Under the pieces are notes generated by a model, which had not been told where the DNA came from, searched no databases, and saw nothing but the letters and a program-made list of their open reading frames with translations. A DNA stretch of 19,174 nt from DATLFA01 sp039934635 (lineage in GTDB: Bacteria > Actinomycetota > Acidimicrobiia > Acidimicrobiales > WLNW01). Below, piece after piece: positions 6,960 through 13,860 of the stretch. The translations under genes were made by a program, and so were the position numbers. The DNA lies in contig JBDTLT010000094.1 in the NCBI GenBank assembly GCA_039934635.1, positions 1 through 19,174 of the forward strand, given 5' to 3'. Position 1 is the first letter of the stretch, and every line of letters starts with the position of its first letter.

Positions 6960-8437
6960 ATCACGACGTTGTCGCTGTAGGACTTGGTCGCGGAATCGTA
7001 TTGACCACCGCAGGTGATCAGCGCCAGTGTCGGCGCGCCGTCGAGACGGAAAAGGTCGGTGACGGGCAGGTCGGGTTTGGCGAAGCTGCGGCGCGCGGTG
7101 GTGATGAACCAACGGGTGGAGCCATCGTCATAGTCGACGCTGATCCGCGCCCCGGGCTCGACGCGCCCCAAGCCGAAGAAGACTCCGACATGACCGCCGT
7201 AGTCGACGTGGCTGGCGAACACGGCCGACCCTGTTTGTCCCGGCGATGGCCCTGGCGCGTACCACGCGGCGACGTCACCGGTGGGCGGAAGCTCCATCTC
7301 GGTCGTGAGAGGGTCGGCGCCGACCGACACGATCGGCGCGCGTATCCCGAACCCATCGATGGCGACCGATGTGGGCACCGGGCCAACGCGCCTTCGGCGA
7401 TCCTCGAGGCGCGCCGACACGGTCGCCATCGCGCCGAGGATCGGTCGGTCGCGCTTGGCCGCGGCGATCGTCGCCAACTTTTGGTGCGTCGTCGCATCAG
7501 GTTCGGCGCTCACTGACCCCGCGTCGCGCACGGCCCGAGCGCCGGCCCAGTGCGTCGAATTGACCACGCCCGCGACGCTCGCGGCTACCCCGCCCGCGGC
7601 GATCCAACGACGCGTCGTGAGCCATCGGCTCGGTGTGCGAGACGAGCGGGCCACGATGGACAAGAAGATGACCGTCAACAATGTGAGCAGCGCCACCTGC
7701 AAATAGGGGAACTCGTGCGGCGCGGCGAGGCCGCCTTCGCCCGAGCGCACCGCCAACGGCGCGACGCCGAGCCCGCTGACCGTCTGCGCCAACCAGACCA
7801 GGCTGTTGTCCGTCGCGGATCCGACGAGGTACATGAAATTGGCCGTCCCCGCGTCGAAATTGACATCGTTGGACGGGACGATGTTGCGTCCACCGGATTG
7901 GACTGCGACCGCGTGCGATCCGGCCGGCAACTGGCGCGCGGTTTGGGCGGCAGTCGTCAACGCGGCCGCCACGACCTGTTGATCGATCTGCACGTCGATC
8001 GGCGGCGCGGCGGCTGCGTGACGCAACACGACGCGCGCTTGGCCCGCGGGGACCGTTGAGATGTCGTCGGGGTACACGGTCATCGCCGGCTGTCCGGTCG
8101 CGGAAAGGTGCACGACCGCCGACTGACGCGAGCCCGCGGGGATGTTGAGCGTTGCGGCGAGCAGCGCGGGTGATGTCGTAGGCGCACCCGTCGCTCGCAC
8201 CTCGACCGCGTGCGGGCCGGCGGGAAGAGTCAACGGCCCGGCAGTGCGTTCGGGTTGGAACACCTGCAGCACCATCTTGCCATCGAGATAGATGTCGGCC
8301 ACCAGTCCGCGGACTCCGTGGACCAACGTCACCGTACCGGTCTCGGCCTGAGCGTTCGCCGGCACCGCCAGCACGAGCGCCGTCACCGGAAGGACCAGCG
8401 CGACGGTCATGACTGCGGCTGCAAGTCGTCGAAGCAT
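6941..8437 (-). CDS. DUF4397-sortase (class F-like) fusion protein
   Basis: The product is 498 residues. Residues 1-30 are a signal peptide (cleavage near ANA-QA). Residues 32-230 read as a DUF4397 beta domain (VTLVHGVRGLVADIYLDGK, then a second unit VVLRHAAAAPPIDVQID). Hydrophobic segments follow at about 244-263 and 279-293, separated by an Arg-rich loop. Residues 352-498 are a sortase domain with His410 (FASHVDYGG), Cys476 (TLALITCGGQYD) and Arg496 (SYSDNVVIYAR), the class F pattern. The layout puts both folded domains outside the cell. Sortases join surface proteins at a sorting signal; no such signal is seen in neighbouring genes. Start ATG 8437 has a strong GAGGGGGG SD. Fusion of the two domains is the odd point. 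Confidence 0.85.
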   Translation of the reverse strand: MLRRLAAAVMTVALVLPVTALVLAVPANAQAETGTVTLVHGVRGLVADIYLDGKMVLQVFQPERTAGPLTLPAGPHAVEVRATGAPTTSPALLAATLNIPAGSRQSAVVHLSATGQPAMTVYPDDISTVPAGQARVVLRHAAAAPPIDVQIDQQVVAAALTTAAQTARQLPAGSHAVAVQSGGRNIVPSNDVNFDAGTANFMYLVGSATDNSLVWLAQTVSGLGVAPLAVRSGEGGLAAPHEFPYLQVALLTLLTVIFLSIVARSSRTPSRWLTTRRWIAAGGVAASVAGVVNSTHWAGARAVRDAGSVSAEPDATTHQKLATIAAAKRDRPILGAMATVSARLEDRRRRVGPVPTSVAIDGFGIRAPIVSVGADPLTTEMELPPTGDVAAWYAPGPSPGQTGSAVFASHVDYGGHVGVFFGLGRVEPGARISVDYDDGSTRWFITTARRSFAKPDLPVTDLFRLDGAPTLALITCGGQYDSATKSYSDNVVIYARPE

Positions 8438-8453
8438 GCAACCCCCCTCTCCG

Positions 8454-8465
8454 TTACCGCGGTAA
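8454..8465. promoter_or_regulatory. Perfect 12-bp palindrome TTACCGCGGTAA in divergent gap
   Basis: The whole gap between the sortase gene and the VWA-like gene is 35 bp, and this palindrome takes a third of it. A TAATCT hexamer (8463-8468) overlaps its right end and could be a -10 for the rightward gene. The site could be an operator shared by both genes. Confidence 0.45.
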
Positions 8466-8472
8466 TCTACAC

Positions 8473-10125
8473 GTGATCAATATGCGGCCGTTGCGAATCG
8501 ACAGGGCCTTCACAACAGCGTGGTTCGGCCGGTGGCGACGAGCCCTACGGACGTGGCCGATCGCCGCGCTGTCGGTGACACTTCTGGTGCTGCTCGGCGA
8601 CCTTGGTCCGGCAGCCGCCCAAGATGAACTGCGCATTGCGCGCGTCGTCCGATCGCCGAGCGACGAGGCGGAAGTGCTCGTCTCGGTGCCGCGAGCGCTC
8701 TCGGGACGCACGCTCGGGGCGAGCGCGTTCACCGTCACCGTCGATGGCAATCCGGTGACCGCTACGGTCACGCGGGCCAACGGCGGAGGATTCGACATTG
8801 CGCTCGTCATCGAGACGTCGAGCAGCGGGACCGAGCAGCAGTTCGTGGCCACGAAAGCCGCGGCCGTTGAATTCGTTCTTCAGCAACCCGCCGATACGCG
8901 CATCGAGCTCGTTGCGTCGGATCCATCCGAGGTGACGCTGGGGTTCACCACCGACCGCGCGACGTTGGTGGCGGCGATCAAGCGGCTGTCTCGCGTGCCG
9001 GGCGAGGGTTTTGCGGCCGCGCTCGACCTCGCGGCGCGCTCGACCGGTGTGACCCGCCCCGTGACGATCATCGCCGCGCCGACGGCCGGCGAATCGACCT
9101 TGCCGGCCACGGCGTTGCGCGACGAATGGGCGGCCGCGCTGCGCACCGGTCCCCACCAACTGTTTGCCGTGGGTGCCGTCAGCGCGTCGCTGGCGCAACT
9201 CGCGGGGGACAGCGGTGGCTTTGCGCGCGTAGCCGATGTCCGACAGCTCGTCGGTGCGTTCGACGCGGTGTCGAGCGACATCGCGGGACGGTACGCGCTT
9301 TCGTTCGCGGTGCCGGCCCGCGCCACGCGCTTCGATGTGCGAGTGACGGCGCCAGAAGGAACGTCGACCGCATCGTTCGCACTGTCCTCGGGCGCGGGCA
9401 AGAGCGCGGGCAGCGCGGGCACGACACCGCCCGCGGCCGACCCCGTTGTCGCGGCGCGATCAGCGAATGATTCTGACGATTCGTCCGGCGCACTGCCGAT
9501 TGCGCTCGTCGTCGGTGGCCTGCTGGTTGCCGGCCTCCTCGGTGTGTTCTTCGTTCGTCGGTCGCGGCGAGGCACCCAACTCGCGTTCGTGCGGGCAGCT
9601 CCGGCTTCGGCTCTGCCGCCGCCACCTCCCGCGCCGCTGCCTCCTGCGCTGGCGCCTCCTGCGCTGGCCCCTGCGCTGGCGCCGCCGCCGCTGCTCGACC
9701 TGCGGCGAGCGCCTGCGCCGGCGCCGCTGCCGATAGTCGACCTGCGGCGAGCGGCGACAGCGATGCCCATGGTCGGGTACGCGCTCACTGCGCTGTGCGA
9801 CGACGACGAGTTCGCCGAGCTGCGCGCGGCCGTCGAATCCTGCGGCATCGTCGTGTCCCAGGCGTACACGGCCGATGAGGCGTTGCGCGCAGTGGTGAGC
9901 GGCCGAGCCCGGGCGTTGTATGTCGATGCCGCGCGCGACCACGCGTGCGAGCTGGCGGCGGCGGTACGACAACGCAACGACGAGGGCTGGAGCTCGTGCC
10001 CGACGCTGGTCCACGACTCGCGCCGCGGTCCTCTCGACCCCGCGCTCGTGGCCGTCGCCGATGCATTCATCGCGGTGCCGATCGATGCCTCACTCGTCGT
10101 CGCCGCGCTGGCGACGCGGGGGTAG
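8473..10125 (+). CDS. Membrane protein with degenerate VWA domain outside and receiver-like domain inside
   Basis: The product is 550 residues from GTG 8473; ATG 8482 is an alternative three codons on, and neither has an SD. Residues 20-50 are an Arg-rich signal sequence ending PAAAQ. Residues about 52-300 resemble a von Willebrand A fold after a short beta region. The metal-site motif appears as ETSSS (114-118, Glu for the usual Asp), and the usual TDG strand end is APTAG, so metal binding is doubtful. A transmembrane helix lies at 340-361, followed by RRSRRG. A Pro/Ala-rich linker (376-420) carries two DLRRA copies. Residues 433-550 (YALTALCDDDEF to AFIAVPID) look like a CheY-type alpha/beta domain without a clear phospho-Asp. 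Role unknown; perhaps an envelope sensor or adhesion protein. Confidence 0.7.
   Translation: MINMRPLRIDRAFTTAWFGRWRRALRTWPIAALSVTLLVLLGDLGPAAAQDELRIARVVRSPSDEAEVLVSVPRALSGRTLGASAFTVTVDGNPVTATVTRANGGGFDIALVIETSSSGTEQQFVATKAAAVEFVLQQPADTRIELVASDPSEVTLGFTTDRATLVAAIKRLSRVPGEGFAAALDLAARSTGVTRPVTIIAAPTAGESTLPATALRDEWAAALRTGPHQLFAVGAVSASLAQLAGDSGGFARVADVRQLVGAFDAVSSDIAGRYALSFAVPARATRFDVRVTAPEGTSTASFALSSGAGKSAGSAGTTPPAADPVVAARSANDSDDSSGALPIALVVGGLLVAGLLGVFFVRRSRRGTQLAFVRAAPASALPPPPPAPLPPALAPPALAPALAPPPLLDLRRAPAPAPLPIVDLRRAATAMPMVGYALTALCDDDEFAELRAAVESCGIVVSQAYTADEALRAVVSGRARALYVDAARDHACELAAAVRQRNDEGWSSCPTLVHDSRRGPLDPALVAVADAFIAVPIDASLVVAALATRG
9640..9681 (+). repeat. Tandem 15-bp repeats in linker
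   Basis: CCTCCTGCGCTGGCG is followed directly by a copy with one change and then a 12-base partial copy. They encode the PPALAPPALAPALA stretch of the proline-rich linker and are a likely place for length variation by slippage. Confidence 0.8.
9695..9753 (+). repeat. 17-bp direct repeat encoding DLRRA twice
   Basis: TCGACCTGCGGCGAGCG occurs at 9695-9711 and 9737-9753 without mismatch. Both copies are read in frame as the peptide DLRRA after a proline-rich stretch. It may be a duplicated short binding motif just inside the membrane. Confidence 0.75.
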
Positions 10126-10156
10126 CCCGCCGCGAAGTCACACGGGCCCGTTACTC

Positions 10157-10177
10157 CTTTGCGTGACCCGCGCAAAG
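10157..10177 (+). terminator. Terminator-like hairpin after the VWA-like gene
   Basis: CTTTGCG and CGCAAAG form a perfect 7-bp stem around a 7-base loop, 32 bases after the stop codon. A second 6-bp stem, CCGACG/CGTCGG with a 3-base loop, follows at 10184-10198. Neither has a T tract, so termination is uncertain. Confidence 0.35.
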
Positions 10178-10226
10178 AGCTTGCCGACGCACCGTCGGTC
10201 CGCAGATCGAAATGACATCGCTGTAA

Positions 10227-10270
10227 CTGTCAGACCCCCTGGGGATACTCGAATCACCTCCCCCTGACAG
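10227..10270 (+). promoter_or_regulatory. Inverted repeat directly before the RBS of the sigma-like gene
   Basis: CTGTCAG (10227-10233) pairs perfectly with CTGACAG (10264-10270). Inside, GGGG (10241-10244) can pair with CCCC (10260-10263) or with CCCC (10236-10239). The AAGGA ribosome-binding site starts at 10271, right after the stem. If transcribed this could be a switchable leader. If it lies upstream of the transcript start, TGTCAGACCCCC with GATACT 17 bases on may instead be promoter and operator. Confidence 0.4.
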
Positions 10271-10282
10271 AAGGAAACAACG

Positions 10283-10915
10283 ATGGAAACCGATGATCCT
10301 GCACAACTCGACCGGGTCATGGCCCGCCTCGCCGATGGTGATCTGGCCTACGTGGTCACGCTCGCCGAGGGCTGGCGGGGGCCGCTCGCTCGCCTCGTGC
10401 GCGCCCTGTTGCTGGCGATGGGTCGCCGTGATCTGGCCGCCAATCGTGACGAGGTGGCCGGGCTCGTGCTCGACGCCTGCTTCGTGATCGCCGATCGCGC
10501 CGGCGGCTGGCGTCGCGGTGGTGCGCCGCCGTGGGTGTGGGCCCGCTGTGCCATCCGGGCCGAGGTGGCACGGTCGATCGGCCACCGCTGCGTCGAGCTC
10601 GACGACCGGTTCCATGACGAAGGCGAGCCGGCGCCCGTCGACACGGTCGACTATGACGAGCTCGTCGAGCGTGATCCGCGCTTCGCCAGTTTCGACGACG
10701 TGCTGCGCCAATGCACCAGCGAGCGTGACCGCCGCATCGTCATCGAATACGTGCAACAGCGGGCCGCCGGCGATCCGTCACCGGCGCACACCGTCGGGCC
10801 GATGTTCGACCTCGAGCCGGCCACTGTGCGTCAGGTGCACAGCCGGGCGATGCGCAAGATCCGCCGGCTGCTCGGTGACGAGCCGCCCTCGAGCGAAGGA
10901 TCGAGAGCCGCATGA
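10283..10915 (+). CDS. Sigma-70 (ECF)-like regulator
   Basis: The product is 210 residues. The C-terminal 60 residues contain ERDRRIVIEYVQQRAAGDPSPAHTVGPMFDLEPATVRQVHSRAMRKIRRLL, the form of sigma region 4: a helix, then a helix-turn-helix that recognises the -35, ending in the common R-x-R-R-L helix. The first 110 residues (LADGDLAYVVTLAEGWRGPLARLVRALL to APPWVWARCAIRAEV) have the helix spacing of region 2 but weak residue identity. It may be a true alternative sigma factor or a sigma-derived DNA-binding protein. Start ATG 10283 has AAGGA eight bases upstream. Its stop overlaps the HTH gene as ATGA. It lies immediately before an AbiE toxin-antitoxin pair, which it may help to control. Confidence 0.55.
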   Translation: METDDPAQLDRVMARLADGDLAYVVTLAEGWRGPLARLVRALLLAMGRRDLAANRDEVAGLVLDACFVIADRAGGWRRGGAPPWVWARCAIRAEVARSIGHRCVELDDRFHDEGEPAPVDTVDYDELVERDPRFASFDDVLRQCTSERDRRIVIEYVQQRAAGDPSPAHTVGPMFDLEPATVRQVHSRAMRKIRRLLGDEPPSSEGSRAA

Positions 10916-11226
10916 TGCGCGACACGAATCGCGACGACGTCGGGCTCGACATGACGATCTCCTGCGAGCGACTGGCACAACGGCTTCGGTCTCGGGGTGC
11001 GACCCATCCTGTGGCGGCAGCCGTTGCGCTGGTCGCTCGCGGGCATAGAGGTGTCGACACCGAGCCGTTCGCCGCCGCCATCGGTATCGACGCGCGCTCG
11101 CTCCGCGCGGTCGAAGCCGGTGCCGTCGCGTTCGCCGATCTGCCCGACGAGATCGCGATCGCGTTTGCGGAGGTCCCCTCGGCGAACCTGTTTCTCATTG
11201 CCGACTTCGAGAGAGGAATGAAGTGA
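10912..11226 (+). CDS. Small helix-turn-helix (XRE-like) protein
   Basis: The product is 104 residues. The centre reads RGVDTEPFAAAIGIDARSLRAVEAGAVAFADLP, which follows the XRE pattern (helix with Ala, a Gly turn, a recognition helix ending near E-x-G). It is probably a DNA-binding partner or transcription factor. The ATG overlaps the sigma-like stop as ATGA, and GAAGGA stands 11 bases upstream, so the two proteins are likely made together. The stop (11224-11226) lies 53 bp before the AbiEi start, and the gap holds the AbiE promoter and inverted repeat. It may bind there, or act as an anti-sigma or co-regulator. The family was not recognised by name. Confidence 0.6.
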   Translation: MMRDTNRDDVGLDMTISCERLAQRLRSRGATHPVAAAVALVARGHRGVDTEPFAAAIGIDARSLRAVEAGAVAFADLPDEIAIAFAEVPSANLFLIADFERGMK

Positions 11227-11243
11227 TTCCGCGCAATCTGTCA

Positions 11244-11272
11244 TTGAGTTTCATAAAAGTGAGGTCTAAACT
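11244..11272 (+). promoter_or_regulatory. AbiE promoter
   Basis: TTGAGT (11244-11249) and TAAACT (11267-11272) are separated by exactly 17 bp. Transcription would begin close to 11280, which is the GTG used here as the AbiEi start, so the message would be leaderless. The surrounding bases are distinctly AT-richer than the rest of the window. Confidence 0.65.
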
Positions 11273-11285
11273 CACTTTAGTGAAA
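11249..11285. promoter_or_regulatory. 37-bp inverted repeat, likely AbiEi autoregulatory operator
   Basis: Two 15-bp arms match at 13 of 15 positions around a 7-base centre (GTCTAAA). The inner arms are AAAGTGAG (11256-11263) and CTCACTTT (11271-11278). The outer arms are TTTCA (11249-11253) and TGAAA (11281-11285). The repeat covers the spacer, the -10 and the start codon. Known AbiEi antitoxins repress their own operon by binding inverted repeats at the promoter. Confidence 0.7.
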
Positions 11286-12062
11286 CGAACCGACTACGAC
11301 GCCCTCTGGGATCGGCTCTTGGCCCATGGCCAGGGCACGGTCAGCTCCGGGCAGATCCAGAACCAGACGGGAGCCGGTCCGGCAGCCGTCCGAGCCGCCA
11401 CGGCCAACGCAATTGGCAAGGGGTTGCTGTTCTCGCCTGCCCGAGGCCTGTATGTACCCGTGCCGCCGCGCTATCGCAGTTGGCGGGTGGTGCCCGCAGA
11501 CCACTTCATCGACGCCATGATGCGCCACCTTGGATACGGCTACTACGTCGGATTCTTGTCGGCCGCAGCGCACTGGGGCTCGGCGCATCAGGCCGTCCAG
11601 GAGTATCAGGTGGTCGTCGACGGCCACGTGCTCGACCGTGACATCGAGCGCGTCCGTTTGCGGTTTCATCAGACCCGAAAGCTCGACGAGCGCGACATCG
11701 TGCGCGTCGCAGGCGCTGAAGCCATGCTTGCCGTCGCGACGCCCAACCAATGCGCGGTCGATCTAGTTGAGTTGCCTGCGTGGGGCGGTGGGCTGTCCAA
11801 CGTCGCGACAGTGCTTGCCGAACTCCGCGACCTCGACGGTGCCGATCTGGCGCGGCTCGCCGACCGTAGAGCGCGCCCTGTCGCGCAGCGCCTCGGGTGG
11901 CTTCTCGAGCACGTCGGTGCCGACGTCGACCTCGAGCCATTGGCGGCCCTTGTGCAGGCGCGAAGTCGGTCCGTACTGCTCGACCCCCGACGGGCCGCTA
12001 GCGGTGATCGCAGCGAACCTTGGCGGGTGATCGTGAACACCGAAGTAGAGGCCGACGTTTGA
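11280..12062 (+). CDS. abiEi: AbiEi, type IV antitoxin / autorepressor
   Basis: The product is 260 residues from GTG 11280. Residues 1-60 form the N-terminal winged helix (TDYDALWDRLLAHGQGTVSSGQIQNQTG ... NAIGKGLLFSPARGLYVPVP), as in AbiEi_4 domains. The next block, HFIDAMMRHLGYGYYVGFLSAAAHWGSAHQAVQEYQVVV, is the hallmark AbiEi core, followed by a predicted helical C-terminal part. Known members repress their operon through the winged helix and counteract the AbiEii nucleotidyltransferase without binding it. The frame is open from GTG 11223, but that would place the promoter and its inverted repeat inside the gene; GTG 11280 coincides with the expected transcript start. The stop overlaps the AbiEii start as TTGA. 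Confidence 0.85.
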   Translation: MKRTDYDALWDRLLAHGQGTVSSGQIQNQTGAGPAAVRAATANAIGKGLLFSPARGLYVPVPPRYRSWRVVPADHFIDAMMRHLGYGYYVGFLSAAAHWGSAHQAVQEYQVVVDGHVLDRDIERVRLRFHQTRKLDERDIVRVAGAEAMLAVATPNQCAVDLVELPAWGGGLSNVATVLAELRDLDGADLARLADRRARPVAQRLGWLLEHVGADVDLEPLAALVQARSRSVLLDPRRAASGDRSEPWRVIVNTEVEADV

Positions 12063-13030
12063 TCCCGGCACAAGTCGTCACCGCTTGGCGGGCGACGCAT
12101 CCGTGGGCCACCGACCGGCAAGTCGAGCAAGACCTCATTCTCAGTCGATTGGCCGTCGAGATCGGGCAGCACCCGGAGTTGCGTGATCGGCTCGTGTGGC
12201 GTGGTGGGACGTGCCTTCACAAGATCGTATTGCCCGCGCCGCTGCGCTACAGCGAGGACCTCGACTACGTGGCATTCGGAATTGGAGGCACGGACTTCGG
12301 CCCGATTCTCTCCGCCCTCCGCGACGTCGCGGGGGGTATCGGGCTCGAGGTCGCGCGCACTCGCGCGACTTCCCGAAAGCTCGAGATTCGCCTCCGCTTC
12401 GATCCGTCCGGGGGCGGCGCGTCATCGAACATTAAGGTCGAAGTCAACATCGATGAGGTCGATTCGCTCTTTGCCCTGGACCGACGCACTGTGGTCATCG
12501 ACACCGAATGGTGGGCCGGTCAGTCTGATGTTCTCGTGTTCGATCCCACCGAAATGATCGGCACCAAGTTCCGCGCGTTGGCCCAGCGGAGCAAGGGCCG
12601 CGACCTCAACGATCTGGAGCTGGCCCACCTCGAGCTTGCTCTCGACGATGGTCAACTCGCTGCGTGCGCGGCGCACTATCTGCACCATGAACGCATCGGC
12701 GCCAACGAGTTCAAGGCAAGGCTGTTCAATCATCTCGACAATCCCGACTTCGTCGAGGATGTCGCGCGTTTCATCACCAAGCCGACACACCTATTTGAGC
12801 CGGCGCGCCTCGTCGAGCGATGGATCTTGTGGAGCGACGAGTATCTCGATCGAGCCATGATCGACATCGACATCGCGGCCGACGCCCCAGGTGCAAATGA
12901 CCGGCTGTCGCAGTGGCAAGCGCGACGCGATGGTCTTGTCCAGTGCGCGGCCTGGATCAACGACAGCGGCAACCGTCGAAGGTGTCGTAGGCGATTGAGC
13001 TCCGGCCGTGAGTGTCTCATGCACATCTGA
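12059..13030 (+). CDS. abiEii: AbiEii, nucleotidyltransferase toxin
   Basis: The product is 323 residues from TTG 12059, giving the typical opening MIPAQVVTAWRATHPWATDRQVEQDLILSR. The nucleotidyltransferase motifs are all present: RGGT (48-51) followed by Lys55, RYSEDLD with Asp67 and Asp69, the third acidic strand KVEVNID (Asp132), and TKFRALAQRSKGRDLNDL (Lys170, Arg177, Arg181-Asp182). AbiEii proteins transfer nucleotides to RNA targets and stop growth, giving abortive phage defence; with AbiEi they form a type IV toxin-antitoxin system. The TTG start overlaps the antitoxin stop by four bases, which should limit toxin synthesis and couple it to antitoxin translation. All catalytic positions look intact, so the toxin is probably active. 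A frame open from 12020 adds only residues foreign to the family. Confidence 0.88.
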   Translation: MIPAQVVTAWRATHPWATDRQVEQDLILSRLAVEIGQHPELRDRLVWRGGTCLHKIVLPAPLRYSEDLDYVAFGIGGTDFGPILSALRDVAGGIGLEVARTRATSRKLEIRLRFDPSGGGASSNIKVEVNIDEVDSLFALDRRTVVIDTEWWAGQSDVLVFDPTEMIGTKFRALAQRSKGRDLNDLELAHLELALDDGQLAACAAHYLHHERIGANEFKARLFNHLDNPDFVEDVARFITKPTHLFEPARLVERWILWSDEYLDRAMIDIDIAADAPGANDRLSQWQARRDGLVQCAAWINDSGNRRRCRRRLSSGRECLMHI

Positions 13031-13103
13031 CCAACTCCGCATTTCGTCACCGGAGAATGAGCAGGCGGTCGAAACCGAGCGCCCTCCCGGGGGCCCGCCA
13101 CCA

Positions 13104-13144
13104 CAAAAAGCGCAAGGCCCCCGGCAGCGATTGCTACCGGGGGC
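13104..13144 (-). terminator. Rho-independent terminator of the ABC transporter operon
   Basis: GCCCCCGG (13117-13124) and CCGGGGGC (13137-13144) form a perfect 8-bp GC stem, extended inside by AGC/GCT. Read on the minus strand the stem is followed, after several bases, by CTTTTTG (13110-13104). It lies 30 bases beyond the ATPase stop. It may also stop the convergent AbiE transcript, though no T tract follows on the plus strand. The rest of the 143-bp gap holds nothing I recognise. Confidence 0.7.
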
Positions 13145-13173
13145 TCACGCAACAGGCGTAAGGCAGGGGGCAC

Positions 13174-13860
13174 CTACGCCGCGTTCAACGCTCGCGCCTT
13201 CGGGGCCACGACCTGATCGAGGTGGATCACACGGTCCGCGATCGACAACATGCGATCGTCGTGGGTCGTGGCGATCACGATGCGCCCGGGCGAGGCGAGC
13301 CGACGCAAGAGCGCCAGCACGCCGTCGACCTGCACACGATCGAGGTGCGCGGTCGGCTCGTCGGCGAGCACGAGACCGGGGTTCGCACCCAACGCCCGCG
13401 CAATGGCGACACGCTGTTGCTGGCCGCCCGACAGCTTCGCCGGACGATGGTGCAGACGCTCACCGAGATCGAGCGACGTCAGGAGTTCGTCCGCCCGTTC
13501 GAGTGCTTCCCCGCGCCGAGCACCGGCCGCGACCAACGGTGCGGCCACGTTCTCCCGCGCGGTCAGACTCGCCACGAGGTTGAACGACTGGAACACCACA
13601 CCAACCCCGCTCTGGCGGTAGCGAGTCAGCGCCTTGCGCCGCAGCGTCGTCACCTCGACCTCGTCGAGACGGATCGAGCCCGCCGTTGGCGTGAGCAGAC
13701 CGGCCAGCGCCGACAGCAGCGTGGTCTTGCCGCTGCCGCTCGGGCCGAGCAGCAACACGAGCTCACCGTCGTTGATATCGAGGTTGAGCGAATCGATGGG
13801 CCGCACGATGTCGCCACCATGGCTGTATTCGACGGTCAGATCTTGGACTGAAAGTTGCAT
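13174..13860 (-). CDS. ABC transporter ATPase (MacB/LolD/DevA type)
   Basis: The product is 228 residues, usual for a stand-alone ABC ATPase. In order: Walker A GPSGSGKTT (about 40-48), Q-loop VVFQSFNLV, signature LSGGQQQRVAIARAL, Walker B LVLADEPT, D-loop AHLD and the switch His in THDDRM. The motif set and length match ATPases that pair with FtsX-like permeases and drive export or mechanotransmission rather than import. ATG 13860 is preferred over GTG 13863: a perfect GGAGGT stands five bases before it, inside the end of the permease gene, whose TGA overlaps this ATG as TGATG. It is the last gene of the MBL-permease-ATPase operon and is followed by a clear terminator. Confidence 0.92.
   Translation of the reverse strand: MQLSVQDLTVEYSHGGDIVRPIDSLNLDINDGELVLLLGPSGSGKTTLLSALAGLLTPTAGSIRLDEVEVTTLRRKALTRYRQSGVGVVFQSFNLVASLTARENVAAPLVAAGARRGEALERADELLTSLDLGERLHHRPAKLSGGQQQRVAIARALGANPGLVLADEPTAHLDRVQVDGVLALLRRLASPGRIVIATTHDDRMLSIADRVIHLDQVVAPKARALNAA

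Noticed and set aside
8473..10125. The VWA-like protein as substrate of the neighbouring sortase
   Set aside because: No LPXTG-like sorting signal precedes its membrane helix, and a long inside domain follows it, unlike sortase substrates.
11223..11279. GTG 11223 as AbiEi start
   Set aside because: It would put the promoter and the 37-bp inverted repeat inside the gene and adds a non-family N-terminus; GTG 11280 fits better.
10126..13173. Flanking direct repeats or integrase marking the AbiE cassette as a mobile island
   Set aside because: I found no obvious repeat pair, tRNA gene or recombinase at either edge; insertion is only suspected from gene content.
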